From positions 124,001 to 188,000 of the forward strand of contig JBGANY010000002.1 in NCBI GenBank assembly GCA_044222005.1: a stretch of 64,000 nucleotides of DNA, in the 5' to 3' direction. A program made the translations under genes and the position numbers. Positions 9,081-19,027 of this stretch are shown here, piece after piece (positions within the stretch are counted from its first letter, which is position 1; every line of letters starts with the position of its first letter). This DNA comes from Methylotenera_A sp044222005. GTDB lineage: Bacteria; Pseudomonadota; Gammaproteobacteria; Burkholderiales; Methylophilaceae. A model generated the notes under the pieces. It made no database searches and was not told the origin of the DNA. It saw nothing but the letters and a program-made list of their open reading frames with translations.

Positions 9081-10243
9081 GCTGGTAAACCCTTCTGTAG
9101 ACGGCGATTTTCATAATCAATTCTCAGCAGCACAGCCATGGCAATGCAATTGGCCAGTATGCCGCTGCCGCCAAACGAGAGCAGCGGTAGTGTTAAACCT
9201 TTGGTTGGCAGCACGCCCATGTTCACGCCGATATTGATAATGCCTTGCACGCCAATCCATACGCCTAGGCCTTGAGCCAGCAACGCAGCAAAATAGCGCT
9301 CATTCGCTACGGCCTCTTTGCCGATACCAAAGGCGCGGATCACGATCCAGACAAACAAGCCCAGCACTGTCAGCACACCCACAAACCCTAGCTCCTCTGC
9401 AATTACTGCAAGCAAAAAGTCGGTATGCGCTTCTGGCAGATACAGCAATTTTTCAACGCTCGCCCCCAGGCCCACGCCAAACCATTCACCACGCCCAAAG
9501 GCGATTAACGCATGCGAAAGCTGGTAACCTTTACCGAACGGATCTGCCCATGGATCCAGAAACCCGATCACGCGCTGCAAGCGATAAGGCGAGCTCCAGA
9601 TCAGCACATAAATGGCTACCGGCAATAAAGCCAGCAAACCGGCAAAGATTTTGGCATTGATGCCGCCCAGCCAAAGAATGGAAATCGAAATCGCCGCAAT
9701 CACAGCGAATGCGCCAAAGTCAGGCTCACGCAGCAGCAAAAATCCAACCAGCACCATTACCGCCACCATCGGCAAAAAGCCGCGCACGATGCTATCCATT
9801 TGTGGGGCTTTGCGTACCGCGTAATCGGCGACGTACATGGCAGCAAACAACTTCATCAATTCGGAGGGCTGCAAATTGATGACAAATAGCGAAAGCCAGC
9901 GCTGACTGCCGTTCACGTTGCGCCCGATGCCAGGAATAAGCACCAGCACCAGCAGCGCCAGCCCAGCCAGGAACAGATAGGGCGCTGCTTTTTGCCACAT
10001 CGCGATGGGGATTTGAAACGACACAAAACCCGTGACCAAACCGATGGCAATAAAAATGGCCTGCCGGATGAGGAAATAGGTGCTTTGATGCCCAACCGCC
10101 TTATCTGCCTCGGCGATAGCAATCGAGGCGGAATACACCATGACCAGGCCCAATCCCAATAGAATGAAAACGACCCATAGCAGCATCTGGTCATAATTGG
10201 GCGCGTTGAGGCGCTCGCGACTATTCATGACAGACGCTAGCAT
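9077..10243 (-). CDS. ftsW: SEDS peptidoglycan polymerase FtsW
   Basis: Polytopic SEDS-family glycosyltransferase that polymerises septal peptidoglycan together with PBP3 (FtsI, in the same cluster). The 388-residue protein has about ten hydrophobic helices, the SEDS signature with INLQPSELMKLF, the long periplasmic loop with YQLSHALIAFGRGEWFGVGLG, and FLLAVIAEELGFVG. The ATG at 10243 has an AGGTGG ribosome site five bases away and overlaps murD; an internal ATG at 10228 lacks one. Confidence 0.96.
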   Translation of the reverse strand: MLASVMNSRERLNAPNYDQMLLWVVFILLGLGLVMVYSASIAIAEADKAVGHQSTYFLIRQAIFIAIGLVTGFVSFQIPIAMWQKAAPYLFLAGLALLVLVLIPGIGRNVNGSQRWLSLFVINLQPSELMKLFAAMYVADYAVRKAPQMDSIVRGFLPMVAVMVLVGFLLLREPDFGAFAVIAAISISILWLGGINAKIFAGLLALLPVAIYVLIWSSPYRLQRVIGFLDPWADPFGKGYQLSHALIAFGRGEWFGVGLGASVEKLLYLPEAHTDFLLAVIAEELGFVGVLTVLGLFVWIVIRAFGIGKEAVANERYFAALLAQGLGVWIGVQGIINIGVNMGVLPTKGLTLPLLSFGGSGILANCIAMAVLLRIDYENRRLQKGLPA

Positions 10244-11637
10244 GCGGCCACCTTTTTATTTTCCAGCGCCAACCGCTTCACCGCATCCACAAACACCTCT
10301 GCGCGGTGCACATAATTTCTGAACATATCGAAACTGGCGCAGGCAGGGGATAGCAATACCGCATCACCCGCATTGGCAATTTTTTTAGCGATATTGACAG
10401 CTTCCGGCAAATCCGCCGCCCGGTATAAAGGTACTTGTTTTTCTAATGAAGGAGTTGCCAATAACACCGCTTCGATCAATGCCGCATCACGGCCGAACAG
10501 CACCACGGCACGCGCATTGGCCTGCACGGCTGGCACCAGGGGTGAAAAATCCTGCCCCTTGCCGTCGCCGCCTGCAATCAGCACTACCTTTTGCGGTTTG
10601 TCATTTTTAGTCATGCCAGCAATCGCCGCGCAAGTCGCACCTACGTTGGTGCCTTTTGAGTCATCATAAAAATCAACCCCATCAATATTGGCAACCCATT
10701 CCACGCGGTGTGGCAGCCCCTTAAAATGACGCAGCGCCTGAACAATCGATGTCCTATCAATGCCGATTGCACTGCATAACGCGGCCGCTGCAAGCGCATT
10801 GGCCACATTATGCTGACCCGCGATTCTGAGTTCGCTCGCTTTGCATAATTTGCGCTGCCCGCTCGCCAGGTAATGTTCTTCTTTACACTTAGTCAAGCCG
10901 AAATCATTCATAGTAGGCGCGGCATTCAGGCCAAAGGTCACCGTATGTTTGTGATGCATGGCCAGGGTTATGGCATCGTCGCGATTCAATACGCTCGTTT
11001 TTGCATGCGCTAAGATGCGCGCTTTAGCGGCTGTATAATCGGCAATGCTGGCGTATCTATCCATGTGGTCTTCACACACATTCAATACCGTTGCAGCATC
11101 CAGGTTTAAGCCATGCGTAGTTTCCAGTTGAAAACTGGAAAGTTCCAGCACATACACATCCGGCGTCTCCATTTGCAGCGCATCCAACACTGGCAAGCCG
11201 ATATTGCCTGCCACAATGGCTTTTAGGCCCGCTTCCTTGCAGATCTCACCTACTAAGGTTGTCACAGTGGTTTTGCCGTTTGAGCCGGTAATGCCAATTA
11301 CTTTTGCGTTTTTCGGCCGGTGCTGCGCGAACAACTCGATATCGCCAATCACTGGAATGCCTTGCTTGACCGCGGCCTGCACGGCAGGCTCACTCAAAGC
11401 CACGCCCGGGCTAATCACGATCAACTCGGCGCGCAATAGCACTTCCGGCTGAAACGCGCCTGTATGAATTTCAACCTGCGGCATACGTCTGATCACGTCA
11501 TCCACACCAGGCGGATTCTCACGCGAATCGGCCACCGACAGAATAGCGCCCTTGGAGGCCAGCCAGCGCAACGCTGACTGCCCTGTTTCACCAAGGCCCA
11601 GCACTAAGACACGTTTATTTTTAAGTTCAACTTTCAT
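10237..11637 (-). CDS. murD: UDP-N-acetylmuramoyl-L-alanine--D-glutamate ligase MurD
   Basis: Second Mur ligase, adding D-Glu to UDP-MurNAc-L-Ala. The 466-residue product carries the N-terminal VLVLGLGETGQSALRWL nucleotide fold, the ATP loop ITGSNGKTTVTTL, LELSSFQLE, NVCEDHMDRY, and the C-terminal DDSKGTNVGAT and LLSPACASFDMFRNY. It lies 12 bases downstream of mraY and overlaps ftsW by seven bases. Confidence 0.97.
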   Translation of the reverse strand: MKVELKNKRVLVLGLGETGQSALRWLASKGAILSVADSRENPPGVDDVIRRMPQVEIHTGAFQPEVLLRAELIVISPGVALSEPAVQAAVKQGIPVIGDIELFAQHRPKNAKVIGITGSNGKTTVTTLVGEICKEAGLKAIVAGNIGLPVLDALQMETPDVYVLELSSFQLETTHGLNLDAATVLNVCEDHMDRYASIADYTAAKARILAHAKTSVLNRDDAITLAMHHKHTVTFGLNAAPTMNDFGLTKCKEEHYLASGQRKLCKASELRIAGQHNVANALAAAALCSAIGIDRTSIVQALRHFKGLPHRVEWVANIDGVDFYDDSKGTNVGATCAAIAGMTKNDKPQKVVLIAGGDGKGQDFSPLVPAVQANARAVVLFGRDAALIEAVLLATPSLEKQVPLYRAADLPEAVNIAKKIANAGDAVLLSPACASFDMFRNYVHRAEVFVDAVKRLALENKKVAAC

Positions 11638-11649
11638 TTTTTGTTTTAG

Positions 11650-12753
11650 TCATCTCAGTTTCAGCGTGGATAAGCCAACCAATACCAGCATCATGGTAAT
11701 AATCCAGAACCGCACCACGACCTGTGTCTCCTTCCAGCCTTTTTGCTCATAGTGATGATGCAGCGGCGCCATTAGGAAGATACGCTGTCCGACTCCCGTT
11801 TTATATTTGGTGTATTTGAAATACATGACCTGCAACGCGACCGAGAAGGTTTCCACCACAAATACGCCACCCATAATAAACAGCACGATTTCCTGTCGGA
11901 CAATGACGGCCACCACGCCCAGCGCGGCCCCCAAGGCCAGCGCGCCCACATCGCCCATGAACACTTCTGCCGGATAGGCGTTGAACCACAGAAAACCTAG
12001 GCCAGCACCCGCCATGGCGGCACAGAACACCATCAGTTCACCGGAGCCCGCAACGTATGGAACGCCCAAATATTTTGAAAAGTACAAATGCCCCGCCACA
12101 TAGGCAAATATGGCAAGCGCACTGCCGACCATCACGGTGGGCATAATCGCCAGTCCGTCCAGCCCGTCGGTAAGATTCACTGCATTGCTGCTGCCGACAA
12201 TCACCAGATAGGTCAGCACAATAAAACCGACAGCGCTTAGAGGCAGCACCACATGTTTGAAAAATGGGAAAATCAACGTAGTTTCTACCGGCGTTACGGA
12301 AGTTTTGAACAGAAAGATCGCCACGCCCAAACCGATCACGCTTTGCCAAAAGTATTTGGCCTTGGCCGACAAGCCTTTAGGGTTTTTATAAACCACCTTG
12401 CGGTAGTCGTCTACCCAGCCAATCGCGCCGAAGCCCAGCGTGGTTACCAGCACCACCCAGATATATTTGTTATGCAAGTCACCCCATAACAAGGTGGCAA
12501 TCGCAATCGCCACCAGTATCAGCGCACCACCCATCGTCGGCGTGCCGGCCTTGATCAGATGCGTTTGCGGGCCATCGTCACGCACCGCCTGGCCAACCTT
12601 GTACTCTGTCAGCTTGCGTATCATTTTCGGGCCCACCATGAATGAAATGATAAGCGCTGTCAGCGTTGCCAGCACCGCGCGCAACGTGATGTAGTTAAAC
12701 ACATTAAAGCCGCGAATATCGTGTGCCAACCAGCGAGCAAGTTCTAGCAGCAT
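11650..12753 (-). CDS. mraY: Phospho-N-acetylmuramoyl-pentapeptide transferase MraY
   Basis: Integral membrane enzyme that joins UDP-MurNAc-pentapeptide to undecaprenyl phosphate to form lipid I. The 367-residue protein has about ten hydrophobic helices and the family motifs GTPTMGG near the N-terminus, GWVDDYRKV with the paired catalytic aspartates, SSNAVNLTDGLDGLA, FMGDVGALALG and APLHHHYEQKGW. Its ATG lies within the final codons of murF. Confidence 0.98.
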   Translation of the reverse strand: MLLELARWLAHDIRGFNVFNYITLRAVLATLTALIISFMVGPKMIRKLTEYKVGQAVRDDGPQTHLIKAGTPTMGGALILVAIAIATLLWGDLHNKYIWVVLVTTLGFGAIGWVDDYRKVVYKNPKGLSAKAKYFWQSVIGLGVAIFLFKTSVTPVETTLIFPFFKHVVLPLSAVGFIVLTYLVIVGSSNAVNLTDGLDGLAIMPTVMVGSALAIFAYVAGHLYFSKYLGVPYVAGSGELMVFCAAMAGAGLGFLWFNAYPAEVFMGDVGALALGAALGVVAVIVRQEIVLFIMGGVFVVETFSVALQVMYFKYTKYKTGVGQRIFLMAPLHHHYEQKGWKETQVVVRFWIITMMLVLVGLSTLKLR

Positions 12754-14021
12754 GACTTTTTCTCCATTTCACTATTTTTTTCTATCAGTTGATTTACAAC
12801 GCGCTCCATTTGCATAAAACGTGAGCCTTTTACCTTGGCCGCCAGCTGACTCAGTTCGCCAAAAGTAAGCAGTTGACCGATGCCTTTTTGTTTGGCGTAC
12901 AAGCCAATATCGGCGTGCATTTGCGGCGCATCTTCGCCCAATTCGGCCATATCGCCCATCACAAAGATTTGTGTGCCTTTCTGACTTGCGAGCACATCAA
13001 TCGCCGCTTTCATCGAATCCGGATTTGCGTTGTAAGTGTCGTCAATCAACACCGCGCCATTGCAGCCTTGCAGCCAATTGAGGCGGCCTTTAACCGCATG
13101 GAACCCGGCCAGTCCTGTGGCGATATCCGCATTGCTAATTCCCAGCGAAACCGCCACAGCGCTTGCTGCCAGCGCGTTATGAACATTGTGTACACCTAAC
13201 ACGCTGAGCTCGAACTGGGTTTTGCCATTGGGTGTTTTCAGGTGGATTTGCGTTAAATTCTCATGTGCCTGGTAGCTTGCGCTTACGTCAGCAAGCGCTG
13301 TCAACCCAAATGTGATGACTTTTCTTGTTGTATTGAGCGACTTCCAATAATCTGCAAAATCATCGTCGGCGTTGATAATGGCGACGCCATCTTGAGCCAA
13401 GCCTTCATAGATTTCACCTTTGGCACGCGCAATCCCCTCGCGCGAACCTACTTCACCAATATGCGCAGTACCCGCGTTGTTGACAACTGCAACATCCGGC
13501 TGTGCCAGTTTTGTCAGATAGCGGATTTCGCCTTCGTGGTTCATGCCCATTTCAATCACCGCAAAAGCATGCTCCTGGCGCAGTTTCAGCAAGGTCATCG
13601 GCATGCCAATGTCGTTATTCAGATTGCCCTGCGTGGCCAATACGCTTTGATTCGTGGCAGCCAGAATCGCAGCGATCATCTCCTTGACAGTGGTTTTGCC
13701 ATTGCTGCCAGTTACCGCCACCAGCGGCAGCTTGAATTTATCGCGCCAGTATTTTGCTAGCTGCCCCAACGCCAAACGCGTATCGGACACGATGACTGCC
13801 GGGCTGGCTTGTGTGTTAGCATCTGATACCAACGCCGCCGCAGCGCCTTGTTTGATAGCTTCTGCCGCGTAGGTATTGCCGTCAAAGCGCTCGCCCTTGA
13901 TGCCAACAAACAGTTGATTTTTCGCAATATGACGGCTGTCAGAACCCACGCTTTCGCATAGCACATCTGTGCCCGTCATGCGTCCAGCCACCGCGTTGGC
14001 AATCTCGGAGAGCATCATCAT
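12744..14021 (-). CDS. murF: UDP-MurNAc-tripeptide--D-alanyl-D-alanine ligase MurF
   Basis: Adds the D-Ala-D-Ala dipeptide to complete the UDP-MurNAc-pentapeptide. The 425-residue protein has DSRHIAKNQLFVGIKG, the ATP loop AVTGSNGKTTVKEM, EMGMNHEGEI, NNAGTAHIGEVGSREGIARAKGE and DDTYNANPDSM. It is a little short for the family and ends in MEKKSCC, a slightly unusual Lys/Cys-rich tail just past the mraY start. All core motifs are present. Start overlaps the murE stop. Confidence 0.96.
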   Translation of the reverse strand: MMMLSEIANAVAGRMTGTDVLCESVGSDSRHIAKNQLFVGIKGERFDGNTYAAEAIKQGAAAALVSDANTQASPAVIVSDTRLALGQLAKYWRDKFKLPLVAVTGSNGKTTVKEMIAAILAATNQSVLATQGNLNNDIGMPMTLLKLRQEHAFAVIEMGMNHEGEIRYLTKLAQPDVAVVNNAGTAHIGEVGSREGIARAKGEIYEGLAQDGVAIINADDDFADYWKSLNTTRKVITFGLTALADVSASYQAHENLTQIHLKTPNGKTQFELSVLGVHNVHNALAASAVAVSLGISNADIATGLAGFHAVKGRLNWLQGCNGAVLIDDTYNANPDSMKAAIDVLASQKGTQIFVMGDMAELGEDAPQMHADIGLYAKQKGIGQLLTFGELSQLAAKVKGSRFMQMERVVNQLIEKNSEMEKKSCC

Positions 14022-15451
14022 ACGAATGCCCTTTCATATATCTTGAGCACATCTTTCGCCTGCTCAACATCGCTGAAATAGTGTTTTTTACCGGCGATTT
14101 CCTGATAGTCTTCATGGCCTTTGCCGGCAATGAGTACGATATCGCCCGGCTTGGCTGACAGTATGCCGACCGAGATGGCCTTGGCACGGTCTTCTTCTAT
14201 GGCAAAATTACCGTGCATCCCGCTCACTATATCCTGAATGATTTTTTCAGGCGCTTCGTCACGCGGATTATCCGAGGTCACCACCACCGCATCGGCAAAT
14301 TCGCTGGCAATCCTGCCCATCAATTCGCGTTTGCCTGCATCGCGGTTGCCGCCGCAGCCGAACACACAAATCAATTTGGAACCTGCCTGCACCTTCAATG
14401 TGGATAACACCTTCTCAAGCGCATCCGGCGTATGTGCATAATCCACCACTACCAAAGGCAGGTTGCCGCCGCCAATCTGCTGCATGCGGCCACTGGCGGA
14501 TTGGATGTGCAAAATCGCGTCTATCGCTTCATCCAGACTCACTTTCGAGATCAGCAAGACCGCCAGTACAGCCAGCACGTTATAGACATTAAACCGCCCG
14601 ATCAAACTGGCTTTCACCGGCGCATTGCCAGATGGCGTGATGGCATAAAAGGTAAAATGCGTGTTCTCAAAATGCAGCTCGGTCGCCCTCACATCACCGC
14701 GCTCAATACCGTATGTCATCACAGAGGTACCTGCACCCGTCAAATCTTTTTCGACTTCCTGGCCAAACACATCATCCGCATTAAGCACCGCATATTTCAG
14801 GTCACTCGCATCAAATAAGCGACGTTTCGCAGCGGCATAATCCTCAAAAGTCTCGTGATAATCCAGATGGTCGCGCGATAGATTGCTGAGCACGGCCACA
14901 TCAAAATGCACCGCCCTGACTCTGCCCTGATGCAAGCCGTGCGACGACACTTCCATTGCAACGGTCGTGACTTCCTGTTTGACATAATCCGCGAGCATCT
15001 CCTGCAGCGACACCGCATCTGGGGTGGTGTTTGAAGTTGGGCTCAACTGGCCTGGCAAACCATTTCCCAGGGTACCGATCACCGCTGTCTTGCGCCCCAA
15101 ATAATTAAAACACTGGCTCAGCCATTGCGTAATCGAGGTTTTGCCGTTGGTACCTGTCACGCCTACCATCCACATTTTTGTCGATGGGTTTTTGTAAAAC
15201 TGGCTTGCAATATCACCGGCTTGCAGCCGCAACTGCTTAACCGGTTTGTTTTCAATATCCCAATCCGCGTTCCAGTCAAACCCTTCCGGATCCCAAAGTA
15301 CCGCGGCAGCGCCGTTTTTAATGGCATCCGCAATATACCGGCGGCCATCCGACTTGTCGCCTGGATACGCCAGAAACAGGCTGCCCGGCAGCACTTTTCG
15401 GCTATCGACGGTGATGTTCTTTACCGGGGTTTTGATTTGATAGTTTGTCAT
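14018..15451 (-). CDS. murE: UDP-MurNAc-L-Ala-D-Glu--meso-diaminopimelate ligase MurE
   Basis: Third Mur ligase. The 477-residue protein shows the ATP loop GVTGTNGKTSITQWL, the EVSSHGLHQGRV segment, NLSRDHLDYH, DYAHTPDALEKVL, and SDNPRDEAPEKII. The DNPR sequence is the known signature for meso-diaminopimelate rather than lysine specificity, as expected for a Gram-negative wall. It overlaps ftsI and murF by four bases each, which suggests translational coupling. Confidence 0.97.
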   Translation of the reverse strand: MTNYQIKTPVKNITVDSRKVLPGSLFLAYPGDKSDGRRYIADAIKNGAAAVLWDPEGFDWNADWDIENKPVKQLRLQAGDIASQFYKNPSTKMWMVGVTGTNGKTSITQWLSQCFNYLGRKTAVIGTLGNGLPGQLSPTSNTTPDAVSLQEMLADYVKQEVTTVAMEVSSHGLHQGRVRAVHFDVAVLSNLSRDHLDYHETFEDYAAAKRRLFDASDLKYAVLNADDVFGQEVEKDLTGAGTSVMTYGIERGDVRATELHFENTHFTFYAITPSGNAPVKASLIGRFNVYNVLAVLAVLLISKVSLDEAIDAILHIQSASGRMQQIGGGNLPLVVVDYAHTPDALEKVLSTLKVQAGSKLICVFGCGGNRDAGKRELMGRIASEFADAVVVTSDNPRDEAPEKIIQDIVSGMHGNFAIEEDRAKAISVGILSAKPGDIVLIAGKGHEDYQEIAGKKHYFSDVEQAKDVLKIYERAFV

Positions 15452-17184
15452 ATCACTTCTTTTACATCTTCGGCCGCATCGGGTGGAATCACGACATTGT
15501 CATTTGGCGAGTCTTGCGGCACCGCCAGCATGCGCAGCGCATCGGCCATCACCGCGCTAAATACCGGCGCGGCAACTACGCCACCGTAATATTGGTCTTT
15601 TTCTATATTGGGCTCGTCTATCATCACCGCCATGATTAGGCGCGGATTGGATGCGGGCGCCAATCCCACAAAAGAACCCACGTATTTATCCGGCTCGTAT
15701 CCAGCTGGGCCGAGTTTGTGTGCCGTACCAGTTTTGCCTGCCACACGATACCCTGCAACCTGCGCTCTGAGTGCCGTGCCACCTGGCTGCACGACCAGTT
15801 CCAGCATATCCTTCACATCATTCGCGACCTGTGCAGAAAAGACCTGATGTCCTACCGGCGCATCTTTTAATTTTGCAAGAGAAACAGGCTTGAGCTCGCC
15901 CTCGTTACAAAAAACCGTATAGGCACGTGCCAATTGCAGCAAGGTCACACTGATGCCGTGTCCGTACGACATCGTGGCCTGTTCGATCGGACGCCAGGTT
16001 TTATAGGGCCGCACCTTGCCGGAGGCTTCGCCAGGGAAACCAATATGCGTAGGCGCACCAAAACCCAGCTGATTAAATGTGCTCCACAGCTCTTCTTTTT
16101 TAAGGCTCAGCGCCATCTTAGCGGCACCTACGTTAGAAGATTTCTGTATCACTTCCGCCACTGAGAGTACGCCATGCGGATGCGCGTCATTGATGGTGGC
16201 TGGACCAATTGACATATGGCCTGGTGCGGTTTGAATTTTGGTGTCCGGTTTAAAATCACCAAACTGCATCGCCGCCGAGGCTGTAACCGGCTTCATTGTT
16301 GAGCCTGGCTCAAAAATATCCGTGATCGCGCGATTACGCGTTTTGCCTTTGATATTGACAGGGTTATTTGGATTGTAGGTGGGTAAATTCACCATCGCCA
16401 GCACTTCACCCGTTTTGGCATCCAAAATCACTGCAGCGCCTGCAGCGGCCTTATGCTGCTCAACCGCTTTAGCAAGCTCTCTAAAGACCAAATATTGAAG
16501 GCGCCTATCTATACTCAACACCAGGTCGCGGCCATCCTGCGGCACTTTGACCGCTTCCAGATCCTCAACGATATGCCCTTTTCTATCCTGGATTACGCGG
16601 CGACTGCCGGGTTTGCCGGAAAGCACGCTATTTTGTGCCAGCTCAAAACCTTCCTGGCCGTTGTCATCAATGCCAGTAAACCCGACCAGATGTGCTGTCA
16701 CATCGCCTGCGGGATAAAAACGCTTATATTCGCGCTGCAAAAACACGCCCGGGATTTCCAGACTCATCACCTTGGCCGCCAAATCTGGGGAAATGCGCCG
16801 TTTCAAATAAACGAACTCACGTTCTCTGTTGGCAATCTTTTTGTCAATATCCTTGGTTTTAATCGTCAGCAATTTGGCCAGCGCGGTTTTTTGCTGTTTA
16901 TTCATTTCGACGTCTGGCGGACTTGCCCATACCGATTCAACCGGACTGCTAATCGCTAACAGCTCGCCGTTTCTATCGGTAATCTTGCCGCGATGCGCCT
17001 GCAGCACGAGCGTGCGGCTATAGCGTGCGTCGCCTTTTTGCTGCAGGAAGGTTTTATGTAAGCTTTGCAAATAAATGCCACGCGCCAACAGAGCGGAAAA
17101 ACCAAGCAATACAAGAATGAGCAGCACGCGCCTGCGCCATGCTGGCAACTTGACGATATGATGTTGTGCTTGGCTATAGGCCAT
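15448..17184 (-). CDS. ftsI: Septal transpeptidase FtsI (penicillin-binding protein 3)
   Basis: Class B penicillin-binding protein that crosslinks septal peptidoglycan and pairs with FtsW. The 578-residue product has a short cytoplasmic tail, one membrane helix at about 19-38, a dimerisation domain with RGKITDRNGELLA, and a transpeptidase domain with the SxxK motif in EPGSTMKPVTA, the SxN motif in QKSSNVGAAKMA, and the KTG motif in VAGKTGTAHK. Length is normal. It begins one base after the ftsL stop. Confidence 0.97.
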   Translation of the reverse strand: MAYSQAQHHIVKLPAWRRRVLLILVLLGFSALLARGIYLQSLHKTFLQQKGDARYSRTLVLQAHRGKITDRNGELLAISSPVESVWASPPDVEMNKQQKTALAKLLTIKTKDIDKKIANREREFVYLKRRISPDLAAKVMSLEIPGVFLQREYKRFYPAGDVTAHLVGFTGIDDNGQEGFELAQNSVLSGKPGSRRVIQDRKGHIVEDLEAVKVPQDGRDLVLSIDRRLQYLVFRELAKAVEQHKAAAGAAVILDAKTGEVLAMVNLPTYNPNNPVNIKGKTRNRAITDIFEPGSTMKPVTASAAMQFGDFKPDTKIQTAPGHMSIGPATINDAHPHGVLSVAEVIQKSSNVGAAKMALSLKKEELWSTFNQLGFGAPTHIGFPGEASGKVRPYKTWRPIEQATMSYGHGISVTLLQLARAYTVFCNEGELKPVSLAKLKDAPVGHQVFSAQVANDVKDMLELVVQPGGTALRAQVAGYRVAGKTGTAHKLGPAGYEPDKYVGSFVGLAPASNPRLIMAVMIDEPNIEKDQYYGGVVAAPVFSAVMADALRMLAVPQDSPNDNVVIPPDAAEDVKEVI

Positions 17185-17185
17185 G

Positions 17186-17461
17186 TCAGTGCGCCATGTC
17201 TTCTAGTGAAATCACCTGAATGCGTTTTGCATCAGGCACTTGCATTTGCAATTTCTTGGTGGCGAGGTCTTCGATTCGCGAGTGCATCGCCCATGTGCTC
17301 TGCTCGAGCTGCAATTGGCCATATTCGGTTTCATATTTTTTGGTCAGGTCTTGCTGCTGCTCCAGCTCAAAATACAATTTGCGCGCCTTATGTTGCGAAG
17401 TCACCACGCCCAGACTCACCACAATGAGCACAAAGAACAGAATCAGATTTAGGCGTGTCAT
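17186..17461 (-). CDS. ftsL: Cell division protein FtsL
   Basis: Small bitopic divisome protein of 91 residues with one N-terminal membrane helix (about 3-22) and a periplasmic coiled coil (ELEQQQDLTKKYETEYGQLQ). FtsL proteins diverge strongly in sequence; the call rests on this architecture and on the invariant position between rsmH and ftsI. The TGPR-type heptads are preserved only loosely. The ATG overlaps the rsmH stop as ATGA. Confidence 0.93.
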   Translation of the reverse strand: MTRLNLILFFVLIVVSLGVVTSQHKARKLYFELEQQQDLTKKYETEYGQLQLEQSTWAMHSRIEDLATKKLQMQVPDAKRIQVISLEDMAH

Positions 17462-18465
17462 GCTGTGGCCGTTCTTTCTGCCACGCGCATTACGGCGCTT
17501 CTGGCACGCACATTAAGCTTGATTTCATTGGCGCCTGGCTTGATGGCACGGCCAATCGAAACCAGCCGCGCCTGAGGCAAATCTTTGGCTTTGATAGGAA
17601 AATTGGCGGGCAAATCATCGCGATTTTCTTCACTTTGTATAAACCGCTTCACGATCCTGTCTTCCAGCGAATGAAAGCTGATCACCACCAGCCTGCCACC
17701 TGCATTTAACAGACTCAGACATTGCGGCAATATCAGCGATAACTCCTCAAGCTCCTGATTGACGAAAATCCGTAAAGCTTGAAAGGTACGCGTTGCAGGG
17801 TTCTGCCCCGGTTCGACCTTGGGGATTGCACTTGCCACGACCTTGGCAAGTTGTCCGGTAGTGGTGATGGCGCGCCCGTCTGTGCGCTCCTTAATAATCG
17901 CCCTTGCAACCTGCTTAGCAAACCGTTCTTCACCATAGTCTTTTATTACCTTCCCTAGTTGTTGTTCTGAAATTGTGGTTAACAGTTCTGCTACCGTTTT
18001 GCCACGCGTTTGATCCATGCGCATATCAAGCGGACCGTCATATCTGAAACTGAAGCCGCGCTCACCTTCATCAATTTGCGGCGACGAAATCCCCAAATCC
18101 AGCAATATGCCGTCTACGCCCGTCAAATGATTTTCTGTTGCCAATTGATTGATTTCTGAAAAGTGCCGGTGCTCGATTTTGAATCGCACATCGCTGATTT
18201 GTTTACCAACTTCCAAAGCCGCCAAATCCCTGTCCATAGCGAACAGGCGGCCTTGTTCATTCAATCTGGATAATATTTTTCGGCTGTGCCCCCCACGTCC
18301 GAATGTGCCGTCAATATATGTGCCACTTGGCTTGATGTTGAGCGCATCGACTGCCTCATCAAGTAAAACCGTGATATGCGAAGAGATTAGAGGCATAGCA
18401 GCTGCTGACACTTTTTCTGAAGACACTGGGGCTGCTGCGGGCGCCGACGTCGCGCCCATCATCAT
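17458..18465 (-). CDS. rsmH: 16S rRNA (cytosine-1402-N4) methyltransferase RsmH
   Basis: SAM-dependent enzyme methylating N4 of C1402 in 16S rRNA; RsmI, which methylates the same nucleotide on the ribose, is encoded at 21199-22041. Motifs are HITVLLDEAVDALNI, DGTFGRGGHSRKIL, LLDLGISSPQIDEGERGFSF, and the C-terminal ISFHSLEDRIVKRF. The 335-residue frame has an extra Ala-rich stretch of about 23 residues before HITVLL. I keep the ATG at 18465 because it has an AGAAGG ribosome site and overlaps mraZ; the ATG at 18396 lacks one. Confidence 0.96.
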   Translation of the reverse strand: MMMGATSAPAAAPVSSEKVSAAAMPLISSHITVLLDEAVDALNIKPSGTYIDGTFGRGGHSRKILSRLNEQGRLFAMDRDLAALEVGKQISDVRFKIEHRHFSEINQLATENHLTGVDGILLDLGISSPQIDEGERGFSFRYDGPLDMRMDQTRGKTVAELLTTISEQQLGKVIKDYGEERFAKQVARAIIKERTDGRAITTTGQLAKVVASAIPKVEPGQNPATRTFQALRIFVNQELEELSLILPQCLSLLNAGGRLVVISFHSLEDRIVKRFIQSEENRDDLPANFPIKAKDLPQARLVSIGRAIKPGANEIKLNVRARSAVMRVAERTATA

Positions 18466-18908
18466 AGTGAGAAACCTTCTAGTTCTGCGGGCATTTCAAT
18501 GCCATCGCCGTTCATTACGTTTTCAAGCTGCTTGCGCCATGCTTCCATATTCCACATCTCAAAATGGCTGCCCTGGCCCACCAACATGACTTCTTTTTCC
18601 AGCCCGGCGAATTCGCGCAGAACCGGCGAAACCAGCATACGGCCTGCGCTATCAAGCGCGATGTCTTCCGCATAACCCACCAGCAAACGCTGCAAGCTGG
18701 AAGACTGCCTGTCAAAACTGGAAAGCGCCATCATTTTGGCCTGAATCGGCTCCCACGCGGGCTGGGGATACAACAACAGGCAGCGATGCGGATGCGCGGT
18801 CAACACCACATTGCCCGCAGATTGCGTCAAAAGCGCTTCACGATGCCTGGCCGGCACCGCCAGCCTGCCTTTTGCATCCATACTCAAATTTGTCGCACCG
18901 CGAAACAT
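18462..18908 (-). CDS. mraZ: Transcriptional regulator MraZ
   Basis: First gene of the division and cell wall cluster and repressor of its own operon in E. coli. The 148-residue product has two AbrB-like SpoVT/MazE-type repeats: MFRGATNLSMDAKGRLAVPARHRE-type sequence at the N-terminus and DIALDSAGRMLVSPVLREFA in the second half. Upstream lie three TGGGN repeats with exact five-base spacers directly downstream of a predicted promoter, which is the arrangement that MraZ recognises. Confidence 0.96.
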   Translation of the reverse strand: MFRGATNLSMDAKGRLAVPARHREALLTQSAGNVVLTAHPHRCLLLYPQPAWEPIQAKMMALSSFDRQSSSLQRLLVGYAEDIALDSAGRMLVSPVLREFAGLEKEVMLVGQGSHFEMWNMEAWRKQLENVMNGDGIEMPAELEGFSL

Positions 18909-18993
18909 GTTTGATTAAAAACCTTATAATTTCTAATATCGATTTGATTAAAAAGTGAGGAATCACCAACCACCCTTAGTAAAGCAAGAAATT

Positions 18994-19018
18994 CCCCACA
19001 AAAACCCACTTTCCCCCA
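18994..19018 (-). promoter_or_regulatory. MraZ operator: three TGGGN boxes with 5-base spacers
   Basis: On the minus strand the sequence reads TGGGG (19018-19014), spacer GAAAG, TGGGT (19008-19004), spacer TTTTG, TGGGG (18998-18994). E. coli MraZ is known to bind direct TGGGN repeats separated by five bases. The boxes begin right after the predicted start of transcription and about 86 bases before the mraZ ATG, so bound MraZ would block the promoter. Confidence 0.85.
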
Positions 19019-19027
19019 CTAAATTGC